This document shows, piece after piece, positions 19,419-28,654 of a DNA stretch of 62,405 nt. The DNA is from a bacterium (lineage in GTDB: Bacteria > Cyanobacteriota > Vampirovibrionia > Gastranaerophilales > Gastranaerophilaceae), in the NCBI GenBank assembly GCA_017405375.1, contig JAFRAO010000014.1:1-62405 (forward strand), in the 5' to 3' direction. The translations under genes and the position numbers were made by a program. Each line of letters starts with the position of its first letter. The first letter of the stretch is position 1. Below the pieces are notes generated by a model that did not search any database, was not told the DNA's origin, and was given only the letters and a program-made list of their open reading frames with translations.

Positions 19419-21708
19419 CTTCCAATTCCTTTGAATATTTGCATTCTTTTGATGAACATTCAACGAATGTTCCTTTTTTCAATATTTTTTTAACAAGAAG
19501 CGCGCCACATTCAGGACATTTTTCTCCTGTCGGTTCATTCCAAAGTACAAAATCACAATCAGGATATTTACTGCAGCTATAAAAAATCTTTCCATACTTT
19601 GATTTTCTTTGTACGATTTCACCGTTTTGACATTTCGGACATTGAACGCCTGTTGATATAACAATTTTTTTCCTATTTTTACATTCAGGATTTGTGCATT
19701 CCATGTATTTACCGTATGGACCAACTTTAAATATCATGTCTGAGTTGCATTTTTCACATTTTTCTTCGCATACTTCAGGTTCTGCACTAACATCTTCAGG
19801 TTTTGTATTAAGCGGCATCATTGTTTTACATTCAGGATAACCTGAACAACCTAAAAACTGCGAACCGTACCTGCTTGTTCTTACAACCATTGGCTTTCCG
19901 CAATTTGGACAGATTACATCACTTTCAATATTAATCCTTTGCATATTCTGTCTGGCTTCTGTTACTGTTTTTATAAAAGGTTCATAAAAATCTTTTAAAA
20001 CTTTATCAGGTAATGCTTTTTTATCTGCAATATCATCTAATTTTGATTCCATTTCAGCAGTAAACTTGTATTCCATTATCTTTTTAAAATGTTCCACCAG
20101 TTGTTTAGAAACGGTTCTGCCAAGAAGAGTCGGTGCAAGTGCTTTTTCGATTTTTTCAACATAACCTTTTGTTTGAATTTTTGTAATAATAGGTGCGTAA
20201 GTTGACGGACGGCCTATTCCGTGTTCTTCTAAGGCTTTAACCAATGTAGCTTCGCTGTATCTTGGCGGTGGCTGCGTAAAATGTTGTTTCGGGTTGATTT
20301 TCTTACAATTTAAAACATCATTTTTAGCTAAAGGTGGCATACTCTTTTTTATGCCGGTTTCTTCTTCTGAGTATAATTTTAAAAATCCGTCAAATACAAC
20401 AGAGCTTGTTCCGGATTTTAGTGTATAATCACCTGCGCTTATGTCTATTGACGTATTTGAAATCTTCGCATTACTCATTTGAGAGGACATAAATCTATCC
20501 CAAATCAATTTATATAACCTGTATTGTTCACTTGTTAAATGTTCTCTTAAACTTTGCGGTGTTCTTTCAGGATAAGAAGGTCTTATGGCCTCGTGTGCAT
20601 CTTGAACATTTTTTTTATCGGATTTTAAATAATTATTTGGAGTTTGAGGATAATATTTTTCTCCGTAATTATTTAGAATAAATTCTTTTGCTGCAGCCTG
20701 CGCATCATCTGATATACGAACCGAATCAGTTCTCATATAAGTGATAAGTCCGACTGCACCATCAGAATCAATTTCTATACCCTCATATAGCTTTTGTGCT
20801 ATTTGCATAGTCTTAGAAACGCCATATCCCAACTTTGATGAGGCTTCTCTTTGTAGAGTTGAAGTTATAAACGGCGGAGATGGTTTTCTTGTAGTTTCTT
20901 TTGTTGTAATTTTATCTACAATAAATTTTGTAGTTTTTTGTGTTAAATATTCAGTAATTTTTTTTGCTTCTTCTTCGTTTGATATTTCAATTTTTTTGTT
21001 TTGATATTTCTGAAGTTCGGCTTCAAATTCTAAGTTTTCTTTTTCTAATAAAGCAGATATACTCCAATATTCAACCGGTTTGAATCTTTCTATTTCATCT
21101 TCTCTTTCGCAAATCATTCTCAATGCAACAGATTGTACTCTACCTGCAGACAAGTGATTGTTTCTTAATTTTTCCCAAAGTACCGGACTGATTTTATAAC
21201 CTACAAGTCTATCTAAGATTTGTCTTGTTTGCTGCGCTTTTACTCTGTCATAGTCTATTTCTCTCGGATGTTCAACTGCATATTTTACGGCTTTTGGTGT
21301 AATTTCATTAAATTCTATTCTCTGAATTATTGAATCATCAACATCTAAAACTTGTCTAACATGCCAAGCAATAGCTTCTCCTTCGCGGTCGGGGTCCGAT
21401 GCAAGATATATTTTTGAACATTTTTGTGCTATTTCGTTTAATTTATTTACAACTTTTTTCTTTTCAGGAATTACAATAAAACTTGGTTCGAAGTTGTTTG
21501 CAACGTCAAATCCCAGAACATTTTTAGGAAAATCTCTAATATGTCCATAGCTGGCTTCTATTGTATAGTTATCTCCTAAAATTTTTTTTATCGTTTTTGA
21601 CTTCGCCGGAGATTCGACTATTACTAATACTTTAGAATCTTTTTTATTTTTGATTGTTTTTTCTTTTTTCCCTGTTTCTTTTGTTTCTTTTGTTTTGGTT
21701 GCCATCAT
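19411..21708 (-). CDS. topA: DNA topoisomerase I
   Basis: The 765-residue type IA topoisomerase has a TOPRIM domain (VIVESPAKSKTIKKIL, DPDREGEAIAWH) after a lysine-rich N-terminal extension. The active-site tyrosine is in GLITYMRTDS. Four C-terminal C4 zinc ribbons begin at about residues 590, 635, 680 and 730. It relaxes negative supercoils. It starts inside the end of dprA (ATGA-type overlap) and its end overlaps aroE. Confidence 0.96.
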   Translation of the reverse strand: MMATKTKETKETGKKEKTIKNKKDSKVLVIVESPAKSKTIKKILGDNYTIEASYGHIRDFPKNVLGFDVANNFEPSFIVIPEKKKVVNKLNEIAQKCSKIYLASDPDREGEAIAWHVRQVLDVDDSIIQRIEFNEITPKAVKYAVEHPREIDYDRVKAQQTRQILDRLVGYKISPVLWEKLRNNHLSAGRVQSVALRMICEREDEIERFKPVEYWSISALLEKENLEFEAELQKYQNKKIEISNEEEAKKITEYLTQKTTKFIVDKITTKETTRKPSPPFITSTLQREASSKLGYGVSKTMQIAQKLYEGIEIDSDGAVGLITYMRTDSVRISDDAQAAAKEFILNNYGEKYYPQTPNNYLKSDKKNVQDAHEAIRPSYPERTPQSLREHLTSEQYRLYKLIWDRFMSSQMSNAKISNTSIDISAGDYTLKSGTSSVVFDGFLKLYSEEETGIKKSMPPLAKNDVLNCKKINPKQHFTQPPPRYSEATLVKALEEHGIGRPSTYAPIITKIQTKGYVEKIEKALAPTLLGRTVSKQLVEHFKKIMEYKFTAEMESKLDDIADKKALPDKVLKDFYEPFIKTVTEARQNMQRINIESDVICPNCGKPMVVRTSRYGSQFLGCSGYPECKTMMPLNTKPEDVSAEPEVCEEKCEKCNSDMIFKVGPYGKYMECTNPECKNRKKIVISTGVQCPKCQNGEIVQRKSKYGKIFYSCSKYPDCDFVLWNEPTGEKCPECGALLVKKILKKGTFVECSSKECKYSKELEDV

Positions 21709-22793
21709 AATTGAACCTTTTGGTATCTGTATCCTTCTACTTGTTTTATTATGCCTTTAAGCTCTAATGTTGTCAAGCTCATTAATAAATCATCTGTGTT
21801 GATTTTTGTCTCAAATTGTATATCGTCAAATTCTTTTGGTTCTATTTCAATGCTTTTTAATATATTTTTTTCATCGTCATTTAAATCAAAATTCAATGTT
21901 TGTTGTTCAAAATTCGGTTTAATTTCCCAATTTAAAGCATTTAGTATATCTTCGCCTTCCGTAATAATTGTTGCGCCGTTTTTTATAAGATTATAAATTC
22001 CTTTTGTATTCGGATTTGTTATTAATCCGGGAATGCACATTAATTCTCTGCCTTGTTCCAATGTCAAATTTGCGCTGATTAGTGCACCGCTTTTTAACGC
22101 AGCTTCAACAACTATCGTACCGTAACTCAATCCGGTAACAATTCTGTTCCGTTCCGGAAATCTGTATTTAAGAGGCTCAAAGGTCGGATAATATTCTGTT
22201 ATAATAGCGCCGTTCCCTTTTATAATACTTTGATATAAGGCTCTGTTGCTTTCAGGATATACAAAATCAAATCCGCTTGCAATTACCCCTATTGTTTTTA
22301 AATTGTTTTCTATTGCACAGTGATGGGCTGTTGTATCTATTCCTGAAGCTAATCCTGAAACGATACAAATATCAGTATTTACAAGGCTTTTTAATACTAA
22401 ACTTAAAGACTCTTTTCCATTGAAGCTGGCTTTTCTTGACCCAACAATTGCTATTGTTCTGTTAAGGTTACAGGATGCCAAATCACCTTTTACATACAGT
22501 GCGGCCGGCGGATTAGATATTTCTTTTAAAAGTTTAGGATAATTTTCGCTATCATATGGCAATACTTCTATGTCATTTCGTAAAACATAATCCAATGTTT
22601 CTTCTAAATTTACTTTATCTCTTAAATTTAGAAAATGTTCAGCCTTTTTAATACTCAATCCTTCAATTTGTTCTAACTCGTGTTTTGTTGCGTAGAACGC
22701 TTTTTCAATATCTTTAAAATGTGAGTATAGTTTTAAAATAAATTCACTATTTAATTTTTCTAAACTTGATAATGCAACCCAATATTTTAGCAT
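21705..22793 (-). CDS. dprA: DNA processing protein DprA
   Basis: The 362-residue protein carries the DprA Rossmann-fold signatures IAIVGSRKASFNG and IVSGLASGIDTTAHHCAIE and a C-terminal winged-helix region. DprA protects incoming single-stranded DNA and loads RecA during natural transformation. The dprA-topA order is very common. The stop overlaps the topA start by four bases, and the preceding TPR gene lies ten bases upstream. Confidence 0.95.
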   Translation of the reverse strand: MLKYWVALSSLEKLNSEFILKLYSHFKDIEKAFYATKHELEQIEGLSIKKAEHFLNLRDKVNLEETLDYVLRNDIEVLPYDSENYPKLLKEISNPPAALYVKGDLASCNLNRTIAIVGSRKASFNGKESLSLVLKSLVNTDICIVSGLASGIDTTAHHCAIENNLKTIGVIASGFDFVYPESNRALYQSIIKGNGAIITEYYPTFEPLKYRFPERNRIVTGLSYGTIVVEAALKSGALISANLTLEQGRELMCIPGLITNPNTKGIYNLIKNGATIITEGEDILNALNWEIKPNFEQQTLNFDLNDDEKNILKSIEIEPKEFDDIQFETKINTDDLLMSLTTLELKGIIKQVEGYRYQKVQL

Positions 22794-22803
22794 TTTATAT
22801 TTC

Positions 22804-23568
22804 CTATGTATTTTTAATTTTTTCTATCAAGTTCTGAATTTTTGATTTTTCATTTTCAGGTATATCAAATTTTAAATAGTCTTCAAAATATTCTATTGCA
22901 TCTTCATAATCTTTTCTTGCTAAAAATAATATACCTGCTTTTTTATATGCCAAGTGAAAATTATTATTCGCTGCTATTGCTTTTAAGTAATTTGATATAG
23001 CTTTATCTATTTGGTCATTTGCTTCGTATGCTTCACCAAGATAGAAATATATTAATTCATTTTGATCTTTAAATTCTAATATATTTTCAAAATTGTCTAT
23101 GGCAGCTTCCCAATTACCCATTTCGAAATAAATTCTGCCTAAATCGTAGTATGCATCATAATTATTTGGTTCTTTTTCCAAAATTTTATCTAATTCATCT
23201 ATTGCTAAATCTTGCTGAGCGTCTTCCATCAAAATTCTTGCAAGATAATGCGGAATAACTGTATTTTCAGGTAAAGCAACCTCACCTGCTCTAAGACACT
23301 CTATAGCAAGAGCAATTTTATTCTGTTTATAATAAACGTCAGACATGTTTAAATATAGTTGAGGAATAGTTGAATCAAGTTTTAAAGCCTTGTTAAAATA
23401 TATTTCTGCATTCTCGTAATCATTCAGATTTGAATAAGAAACGCCGATATTGTTATATATTTCAGCATTTTCTTCCCCATTTTCAATAATAACATGAAAC
23501 GCATCTATTGCTTCTTTATAATTTCTTTCTTTAAATAAACTTAGGGCTTTATCTAATGCATTATCCAT
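22804..23568 (-). CDS. Tetratricopeptide-repeat protein
   Basis: The 254-residue protein consists of about seven TPR units (for example YENAEIYFNKALKLDSTIPQ and WEAAIDNFENILEFKDQNE) without a signal peptide. It lies one base after lptA and ten bases before dprA in the minus-strand operon, so it is co-transcribed. Its specific partner is unknown. Confidence 0.85.
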   Translation of the reverse strand: MDNALDKALSLFKERNYKEAIDAFHVIIENGEENAEIYNNIGVSYSNLNDYENAEIYFNKALKLDSTIPQLYLNMSDVYYKQNKIALAIECLRAGEVALPENTVIPHYLARILMEDAQQDLAIDELDKILEKEPNNYDAYYDLGRIYFEMGNWEAAIDNFENILEFKDQNELIYFYLGEAYEANDQIDKAISNYLKAIAANNNFHLAYKKAGILFLARKDYEDAIEYFEDYLKFDIPENEKSKIQNLIEKIKNT

Positions 23569-23569
23569 G

Positions 23570-24538
23570 TTATTTCAATTTTCCTTCGTTTTCTTCGGCT
23601 TGAACATTTCTGATAATGGTTCTGGTATTACCTTCAGCAAAGAAATCTTTTGGCTTAAGAATCATTTTTATTTTATCTGCATATATAGTTCTGGCGCCTT
23701 GGTTAATAAATGAACGACCGGTAAAATATATCTCATTAAATTTATTTGTTATTTTGTCAGGATATACTGTCATTTTTGGCCCTTTAGCGTAATAATCATC
23801 ATACCAAACTCTCACGTTACCGCTTGCATTAAATATATTTTGTTTTTTGCTGTATTGTTGGTATCTGCCTCTAACTATAAGAGGAATGCCACCTTCAAGT
23901 TCAGTGTGCGACATTGTATTTCCTTCTGAATAGATTTCATCTTTAACGGCATCATAACTAAAATGGTCAGCTTGTGCATTATTTACTTTTTCCTGAACTT
24001 TTGCATGACCATACAAATCAAGTTTTTCAATATCACCTTTTGAACTTGTTCTTATAACCGCTTTATCTGAAAATGTTTCAACATCGTTATATTTTATAAC
24101 AACTCCGCCTGTTGCAGTCATAACATTTGTTTTGGTATCATATTCCTGAATATCAGATGTTATAATTGCGATAGGTTTATTTCCTTCGGTTATTGTAGAT
24201 TGTGCTTCACCTTCTGCTTTAATAACCTTATTAATTAAAGATAATTTCAAAATATTAGCTTTTACTTCTCTTTTCTTATTACTTTGTATTTGAACAGCAT
24301 ATGGTTTATCATAAAAAGTTGCTGTATCTAACTTATTATTTTTGGTTACACTTACATCTGCTTTATCACCGACAATGTGTAAATCATCTAAATGTACTTT
24401 TACATCGTCTTTGAATATAATTTTGTTATCCTTTTCATTGAAAGTTTGTGTTTTAGATTCAATTACCAAGTCAGATGCGATTGCGACTGTTGATATTACA
24501 GCTGTTATAAGCCCTAAAATAATAATTATTTTTTTCAT
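23570..24538 (-). CDS. lptA: LptA/OstA-like periplasmic protein
   Basis: The 322-residue protein has a signal peptide (first 22 residues, ending VAIA). It then has the OstA beta-jellyroll pattern repeated about twice (VIESKTQTFNEKDNKIIFKDDVKVHLDDLHIVGDKA and MTATGGVVIKYNDVETFSDKAVI). It is longer than enterobacterial LptA (about 185 residues), as in cyanobacterial relatives. LptA bridges the periplasm in lipopolysaccharide export. Its ATG overlaps the lptC stop. Confidence 0.85.
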   Translation of the reverse strand: MKKIIIILGLITAVISTVAIASDLVIESKTQTFNEKDNKIIFKDDVKVHLDDLHIVGDKADVSVTKNNKLDTATFYDKPYAVQIQSNKKREVKANILKLSLINKVIKAEGEAQSTITEGNKPIAIITSDIQEYDTKTNVMTATGGVVIKYNDVETFSDKAVIRTSSKGDIEKLDLYGHAKVQEKVNNAQADHFSYDAVKDEIYSEGNTMSHTELEGGIPLIVRGRYQQYSKKQNIFNASGNVRVWYDDYYAKGPKMTVYPDKITNKFNEIYFTGRSFINQGARTIYADKIKMILKPKDFFAEGNTRTIIRNVQAEENEGKLK

Positions 24539-25182
24539 TAGAACAATATTCCTTTCGAATTAGTCTTAGTTTTGTTATTGCTATTTTTGTCATATATTTT
24601 AGAAACAGTGTTACCCATGAGTTTAAAATGAGTATAATCAGAACTGATTACGACTTTTTCGCCTGTTGCTATAAGTTCTCCGTTTCTTTTTACGACAATA
24701 TTACCTATTGCTTCGATATCACTGTCGGAACCTGACCAAATCAATCTGTCTGCTTTGAGTGATGTTCCGTCTTTTATTACAATATATGTGTTTTCATATA
24801 ATATAATTTCGTGTTTTTCTTCATTATATGTAGCTTGCGAAGATTGAAAACTCATATTTACTTCGTTATCTTTATAAAAATTCCCGTAAACATTTGTTAA
24901 TAGTGCTATTTTTTGATCGGTATTGTAAGTACCGGTTTCGCCGTATATTTCCCAATATTTAGTATTTTCCTTTGTTTCTGTCAAAATCATGCTTGAAGCA
25001 TTAATTTCCTGTTTGTCTTCGCCATTTTTTATCTGTGATCTGGAAAAACCATGCGTTAAAAATCCGGCATATAAAAATGCCCAAAGTAAAGCTGTTACGA
25101 GTATTAAAAATCCGATTAAGTAGGCTTTCTTCTTTGTATCTAAATTTTTAAATTTTTCAATATAAACAATGAATCTTTTCAT
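24538..25182 (-). CDS. lptC: LptC-like lipopolysaccharide export protein
   Basis: From the ATG at 25180-25182 the protein has 214 residues. One transmembrane helix (AYLIGFLILVTALLWAFLYA, about 22-41) is followed by a periplasmic LptC domain (YWEIYGETGTYNTDQKIALLTNVYGNFY). LptC anchors LptA to the LptBFG transporter. The open frame extends 25 codons further upstream, but that segment is an unlikely N-terminus. lptB, lptF and lptG are not in the window. Confidence 0.85.
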   Translation of the reverse strand: MKRFIVYIEKFKNLDTKKKAYLIGFLILVTALLWAFLYAGFLTHGFSRSQIKNGEDKQEINASSMILTETKENTKYWEIYGETGTYNTDQKIALLTNVYGNFYKDNEVNMSFQSSQATYNEEKHEIILYENTYIVIKDGTSLKADRLIWSGSDSDIEAIGNIVVKRNGELIATGEKVVISSDYTHFKLMGNTVSKIYDKNSNNKTKTNSKGILF

Positions 25183-25309
25183 ATATAAATAAATTCTATC
25201 ATGAACAAAAAATTTTAATGTTATGTTAAGAATTATATTAATTATTATTGTAAACATATTTTATATTAAAATTGTTGTTTTATAATTTATACATGAAGGA
25301 GGAAATTTC

Positions 25310-26203
25310 ATGACAATATTGTTCGATGCGGGTGAAGTAATTACGGCGATGGTTACACCATTTACAAAGAATGGTGATGTTGATTACGATATGGCATCAA
25401 AATTAGCATCATATTTGTTAGATAACGGAACAGATTCTATAATTGTAGCCGGTACTACCGGTGAATCTCCAACTTTAACGAATGAAGAAGAAGTGGAGTT
25501 GTTAAGTACAGTAAAAAACGCTGTAAGAAACAGATGTAAAGTTATTTTGAGTGCAGGTTCAAATTCAACAAAAGAAGCAATAAAATACGCGAAAATGGCT
25601 GAAAAAGAAGGTGCAGATGCAATTCTTTCAGTTGTTCCTTATTATAATAAGCCTTCTCAAGAAGGAATTAAGGCTCATTTCGGTGCTGTTGCAGAATCAG
25701 TTAAATTACCTGTTATATTGTATAATATTCCATCAAGAACAGGTGTTGAAATAAAACCTGAAACAGTGAAATATTTGGCTGAAAAGTATGAAAATATTGT
25801 TGCAATAAAACAAAGCTATCCTGATTTGGATAAAATTTCAGAGATGAAAGACATTTGTCCTGAAAATTTTGAAATATACAGCGGGGATGACAGTTTGACG
25901 TTGCCGATGCTTTCTTTGGGTGCTAAGGGTGTTGTTTCGGTTGCATCCCATATCTATGGTGAAGAAATAAAAAGTATGATTGAAGATTTTAAAAGTGGTA
26001 GGGTTCAATCGGCTTTAAATATGCACATGATTTTATATCCGATGTTTAAAGCATTGTTCATGGCACCTAATCCGGTACCTGTAAAAGCTGCTTTGTCAAA
26101 AATGGGCATAATCATGGACTATGTAAGATTACCTTTGGTAATTTTAAATTATGAACAAAAGGCTGAATTATTTGCTATAATGGATTCTATTACAATAGAA
26201 TAG
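25310..26203 (+). CDS. dapA: 4-hydroxy-tetrahydrodipicolinate synthase
   Basis: The 297-residue TIM-barrel protein has the DapA signatures AGTTGESPTLTNEEEVEL and YYNKPSQEGIKAHF, with the Schiff-base lysine in IVAIKQSYPDLDK. It condenses pyruvate and aspartate semialdehyde in the lysine/diaminopimelate pathway. The start has a strong GGAGG ribosome binding site nine bases upstream. It is divergent from lptC. Confidence 0.95.
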   Translation: MTILFDAGEVITAMVTPFTKNGDVDYDMASKLASYLLDNGTDSIIVAGTTGESPTLTNEEEVELLSTVKNAVRNRCKVILSAGSNSTKEAIKYAKMAEKEGADAILSVVPYYNKPSQEGIKAHFGAVAESVKLPVILYNIPSRTGVEIKPETVKYLAEKYENIVAIKQSYPDLDKISEMKDICPENFEIYSGDDSLTLPMLSLGAKGVVSVASHIYGEEIKSMIEDFKSGRVQSALNMHMILYPMFKALFMAPNPVPVKAALSKMGIIMDYVRLPLVILNYEQKAELFAIMDSITIE

Positions 26204-26204
26204 T

Positions 26205-26237
26205 TAAGTCAGGTTATTTGACTTTTGTTTTTTTTGT
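26205..26237 (+). terminator. Terminator after dapA
   Basis: AAGTCA (26206-26211) pairs with TGACTT (26219-26224), followed by a T-rich run to about 26237. The stem is short, so the call is moderate. Confidence 0.55.
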
Positions 26238-26279
26238 TAAAATTGAAAGTAGTGTATAAATTTTATAAAGGGTGATAAG

Positions 26280-27584
26280 ATGAAAAATAAAATTTTATTA
26301 TTTTGGGGAATTGTAGTTCTTGTCATTATTGCAATTACTATAATTTTTATTAAACCTACAAAGTTAGGACTTGATTTAGTTGGCGGTTCAAGACTTGTTT
26401 TAGAAGCTCAAACAACTGCAACTGTTGCAAAAATTACGCCTGAAATGATGGATAGTTTGCAATTTGCTATTGAAAATCGTGTAAATAAATTAGGTGTTGC
26501 AGAAACAGTTGTTTACAGACAGGGTGATAAAAGGCTCGTTGTTGAAATTCCTGCTGTTAAAGATTTGAATCAAGCAAAGAAGTTCTTAGGTGAAACTGCT
26601 GAATTGGCATTCAAAAAAGAAGTTCAAAATGGTAGTAATGTTGATTGGGTTGATACCGGTTTAACAGGTAACGACTTGAATCGAGCAACTTTGAGTACAA
26701 GTACAAACGGCCAATGGGTAGTTGATTTGGAATTTAATGACAAAGGTACAAAAAAATTCGCTGAATTAACACAACAATTAGTTGGAAAACCAATGGCTAT
26801 ATTCTTTAACGGTGCAATGACTTCTGCTCCTGTTATCAGAGAACCTATTTTAGGCGGCAGAGCTCAAATTTCAGGCGGTGATAACGGGTTTGCTTATGAA
26901 GAAGCCAAAGAAATGGTAGATTTATTGAATGCAGGTGCACTTCCTGTTCCGGCTAAAATCATTGAAGAAAATACTGTCGGTGCAACTTTAGGCTCTGATA
27001 GTATTGAAAAATCTAAAATAGCCGGTGCTGTCGGTTTAGGTCTTGTTGCTATTTTCATGATTGCTTATTACAGATTACCTGGATTGATAGCTGATATTGC
27101 TTTAATGATTTACAGTATTTTATTGTTTGCATTGTTTAAACAATTATCTGTAACGTTAACTTTGGCAGGTATAGCCGGATTTATACTTTCTATCGGTATG
27201 GCGGTTGATGCTAATATTTTGATTTTCGAAAGAACAAAAGAAGAACTTCGTGCGGGTCGTACGTTATATACTGCAATAAATGCAGGTTTTGACCGCGCAT
27301 TTACAAGTATATTCGATTCAAACATGACTACAATTATTACTTGTACTATATTATACTTCTATGGCACAAGTATTGTAAAAGGGTTTGCTTTAACTTTGGC
27401 ATTAGGTGTAATTGTTTCAATGTTTAGTGCAATTACTGTTACAAAGAATTTCATGCATTTGATTTTTGGTACAGGTGAATTAAAATATCCGGGATTGTTT
27501 GGATTAAAGAGCAGTGAAATAGGTACAGCTTATACCGGTACTGAAACAAAACGTGAAAAAGCTAAATTTGGTGTATTGGATTAG
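26280..27584 (+). CDS. secD: Protein translocase subunit SecD
   Basis: The 434-residue protein has one N-terminal helix, the D1 motif LGLDLVGGSRLVLE, a short periplasmic domain, and five C-terminal helices including SIGMAVDANILIFERTKEELRAG. With SecF it forms the proton-driven complex that assists late steps of Sec export. It is on the short side for SecD. A weak GGTGAT ribosome binding site precedes the start. Confidence 0.95.
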   Translation: MKNKILLFWGIVVLVIIAITIIFIKPTKLGLDLVGGSRLVLEAQTTATVAKITPEMMDSLQFAIENRVNKLGVAETVVYRQGDKRLVVEIPAVKDLNQAKKFLGETAELAFKKEVQNGSNVDWVDTGLTGNDLNRATLSTSTNGQWVVDLEFNDKGTKKFAELTQQLVGKPMAIFFNGAMTSAPVIREPILGGRAQISGGDNGFAYEEAKEMVDLLNAGALPVPAKIIEENTVGATLGSDSIEKSKIAGAVGLGLVAIFMIAYYRLPGLIADIALMIYSILLFALFKQLSVTLTLAGIAGFILSIGMAVDANILIFERTKEELRAGRTLYTAINAGFDRAFTSIFDSNMTTIITCTILYFYGTSIVKGFALTLALGVIVSMFSAITVTKNFMHLIFGTGELKYPGLFGLKSSEIGTAYTGTETKREKAKFGVLD

Positions 27585-27594
27585 TGAGGTAAAA

Positions 27595-28557
27595 ATGGAA
27601 ACTAAAATTAAAATACAAGTAGTAAAATATAGATGGATTTGGATGTTTTTATCGGCTTGTTTTATATTAGCAAGTATTGGTGCAATGATATATTCTTCAA
27701 TAACAAGTCAAAATCATCTTCCGTTGAAAGTTGGAATTGATTATACAGGTGGTACTGTTTTACAGTACTCTATTGATAAGAAAGTATCAAATGATGAATT
27801 GGGAACTATTCGTTCCAATCTTGAAAAAAGTGGTGTACCTTCGGTTTCTTTACAGATAATTAATGCAAATAATGCTGAAGATTCTAAAACTCAAGATATT
27901 ATTTCAGTAAGAACTAAGTTTATTGCAGAAGATGATTTTGAAACAGTTGATAACATATCAAAAGTCATCTCCGCTGCTTATCCTAATTCAGAATTAGTAT
28001 CAACAAATTCAATCGGACCAAACTTAGGTAAAGAACTTTTTAAAAATTCTTTAATTGCTTTAGGTCTGGCATGTATTGGTATTGTTATTTATTTGTCGTT
28101 CAGATTCAAGTTTGATTTTGCATTGTCTGCAATTATTGCATTAATTCACGATGTTTTATTTGTAGTGGGTGTATTCGCTATTTTGGGAATCTTATTTAAT
28201 GTTCAAATTGATGCTCTGTTCATTACGGCACTTTTAACCGTAATAGGTTTTTCTGTACATGACACGATTGTTGTTTTTGACAGAATAAGAGAAAATTTAC
28301 GATATTATGCAAAGAAAATGTCATTTGGTGAAATAGTTGATGCAAGTGTTTCTCAAACATTAACAAGAAGTATAAATACATCTTTGACAACATTAATAAC
28401 GTTATCCGCTCTTTATTTTTTGGGTGGTATAACTACAAAAGATTTTGTATTAGCAATGATATTGGGTATTTTAATAGGTACTTACTCAAGTATTTTCTTT
28501 GCAAGTATATTGGTTTATTTTTATGAAGATTACAAAACTCGTAAGAATGCAGCTTAA
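27595..28557 (+). CDS. secF: Protein translocase subunit SecF
   Basis: The 320-residue protein has six predicted helices, with GIDYTGGTVLQYS near the N-terminus and the family segment IGFSVHDTIVVFDRIRENLR. The ATG at 27595, ten bases after the secD stop and preceded by GTGAGG, is preferred over a longer frame that starts inside secD. It is co-transcribed with secD. Confidence 0.95.
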   Translation: METKIKIQVVKYRWIWMFLSACFILASIGAMIYSSITSQNHLPLKVGIDYTGGTVLQYSIDKKVSNDELGTIRSNLEKSGVPSVSLQIINANNAEDSKTQDIISVRTKFIAEDDFETVDNISKVISAAYPNSELVSTNSIGPNLGKELFKNSLIALGLACIGIVIYLSFRFKFDFALSAIIALIHDVLFVVGVFAILGILFNVQIDALFITALLTVIGFSVHDTIVVFDRIRENLRYYAKKMSFGEIVDASVSQTLTRSINTSLTTLITLSALYFLGGITTKDFVLAMILGILIGTYSSIFFASILVYFYEDYKTRKNAA

Positions 28558-28578
28558 TTACAATTAATAAAAATTAAT

Positions 28579-28626
28579 AATAGTATGCAATAATATGTAA
28601 ATAATTTGTTGCATACTATTTTTTTT
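28579..28626 (+). terminator. Terminator after secDF
   Basis: AATAGTATGCAA (28579-28590) pairs perfectly with TTGCATACTATT (28609-28620), followed by an eight-T run. Confidence 0.92.
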
Positions 28627-28654
28627 GGTAAAATTATAGAAGATGGGGATAAGC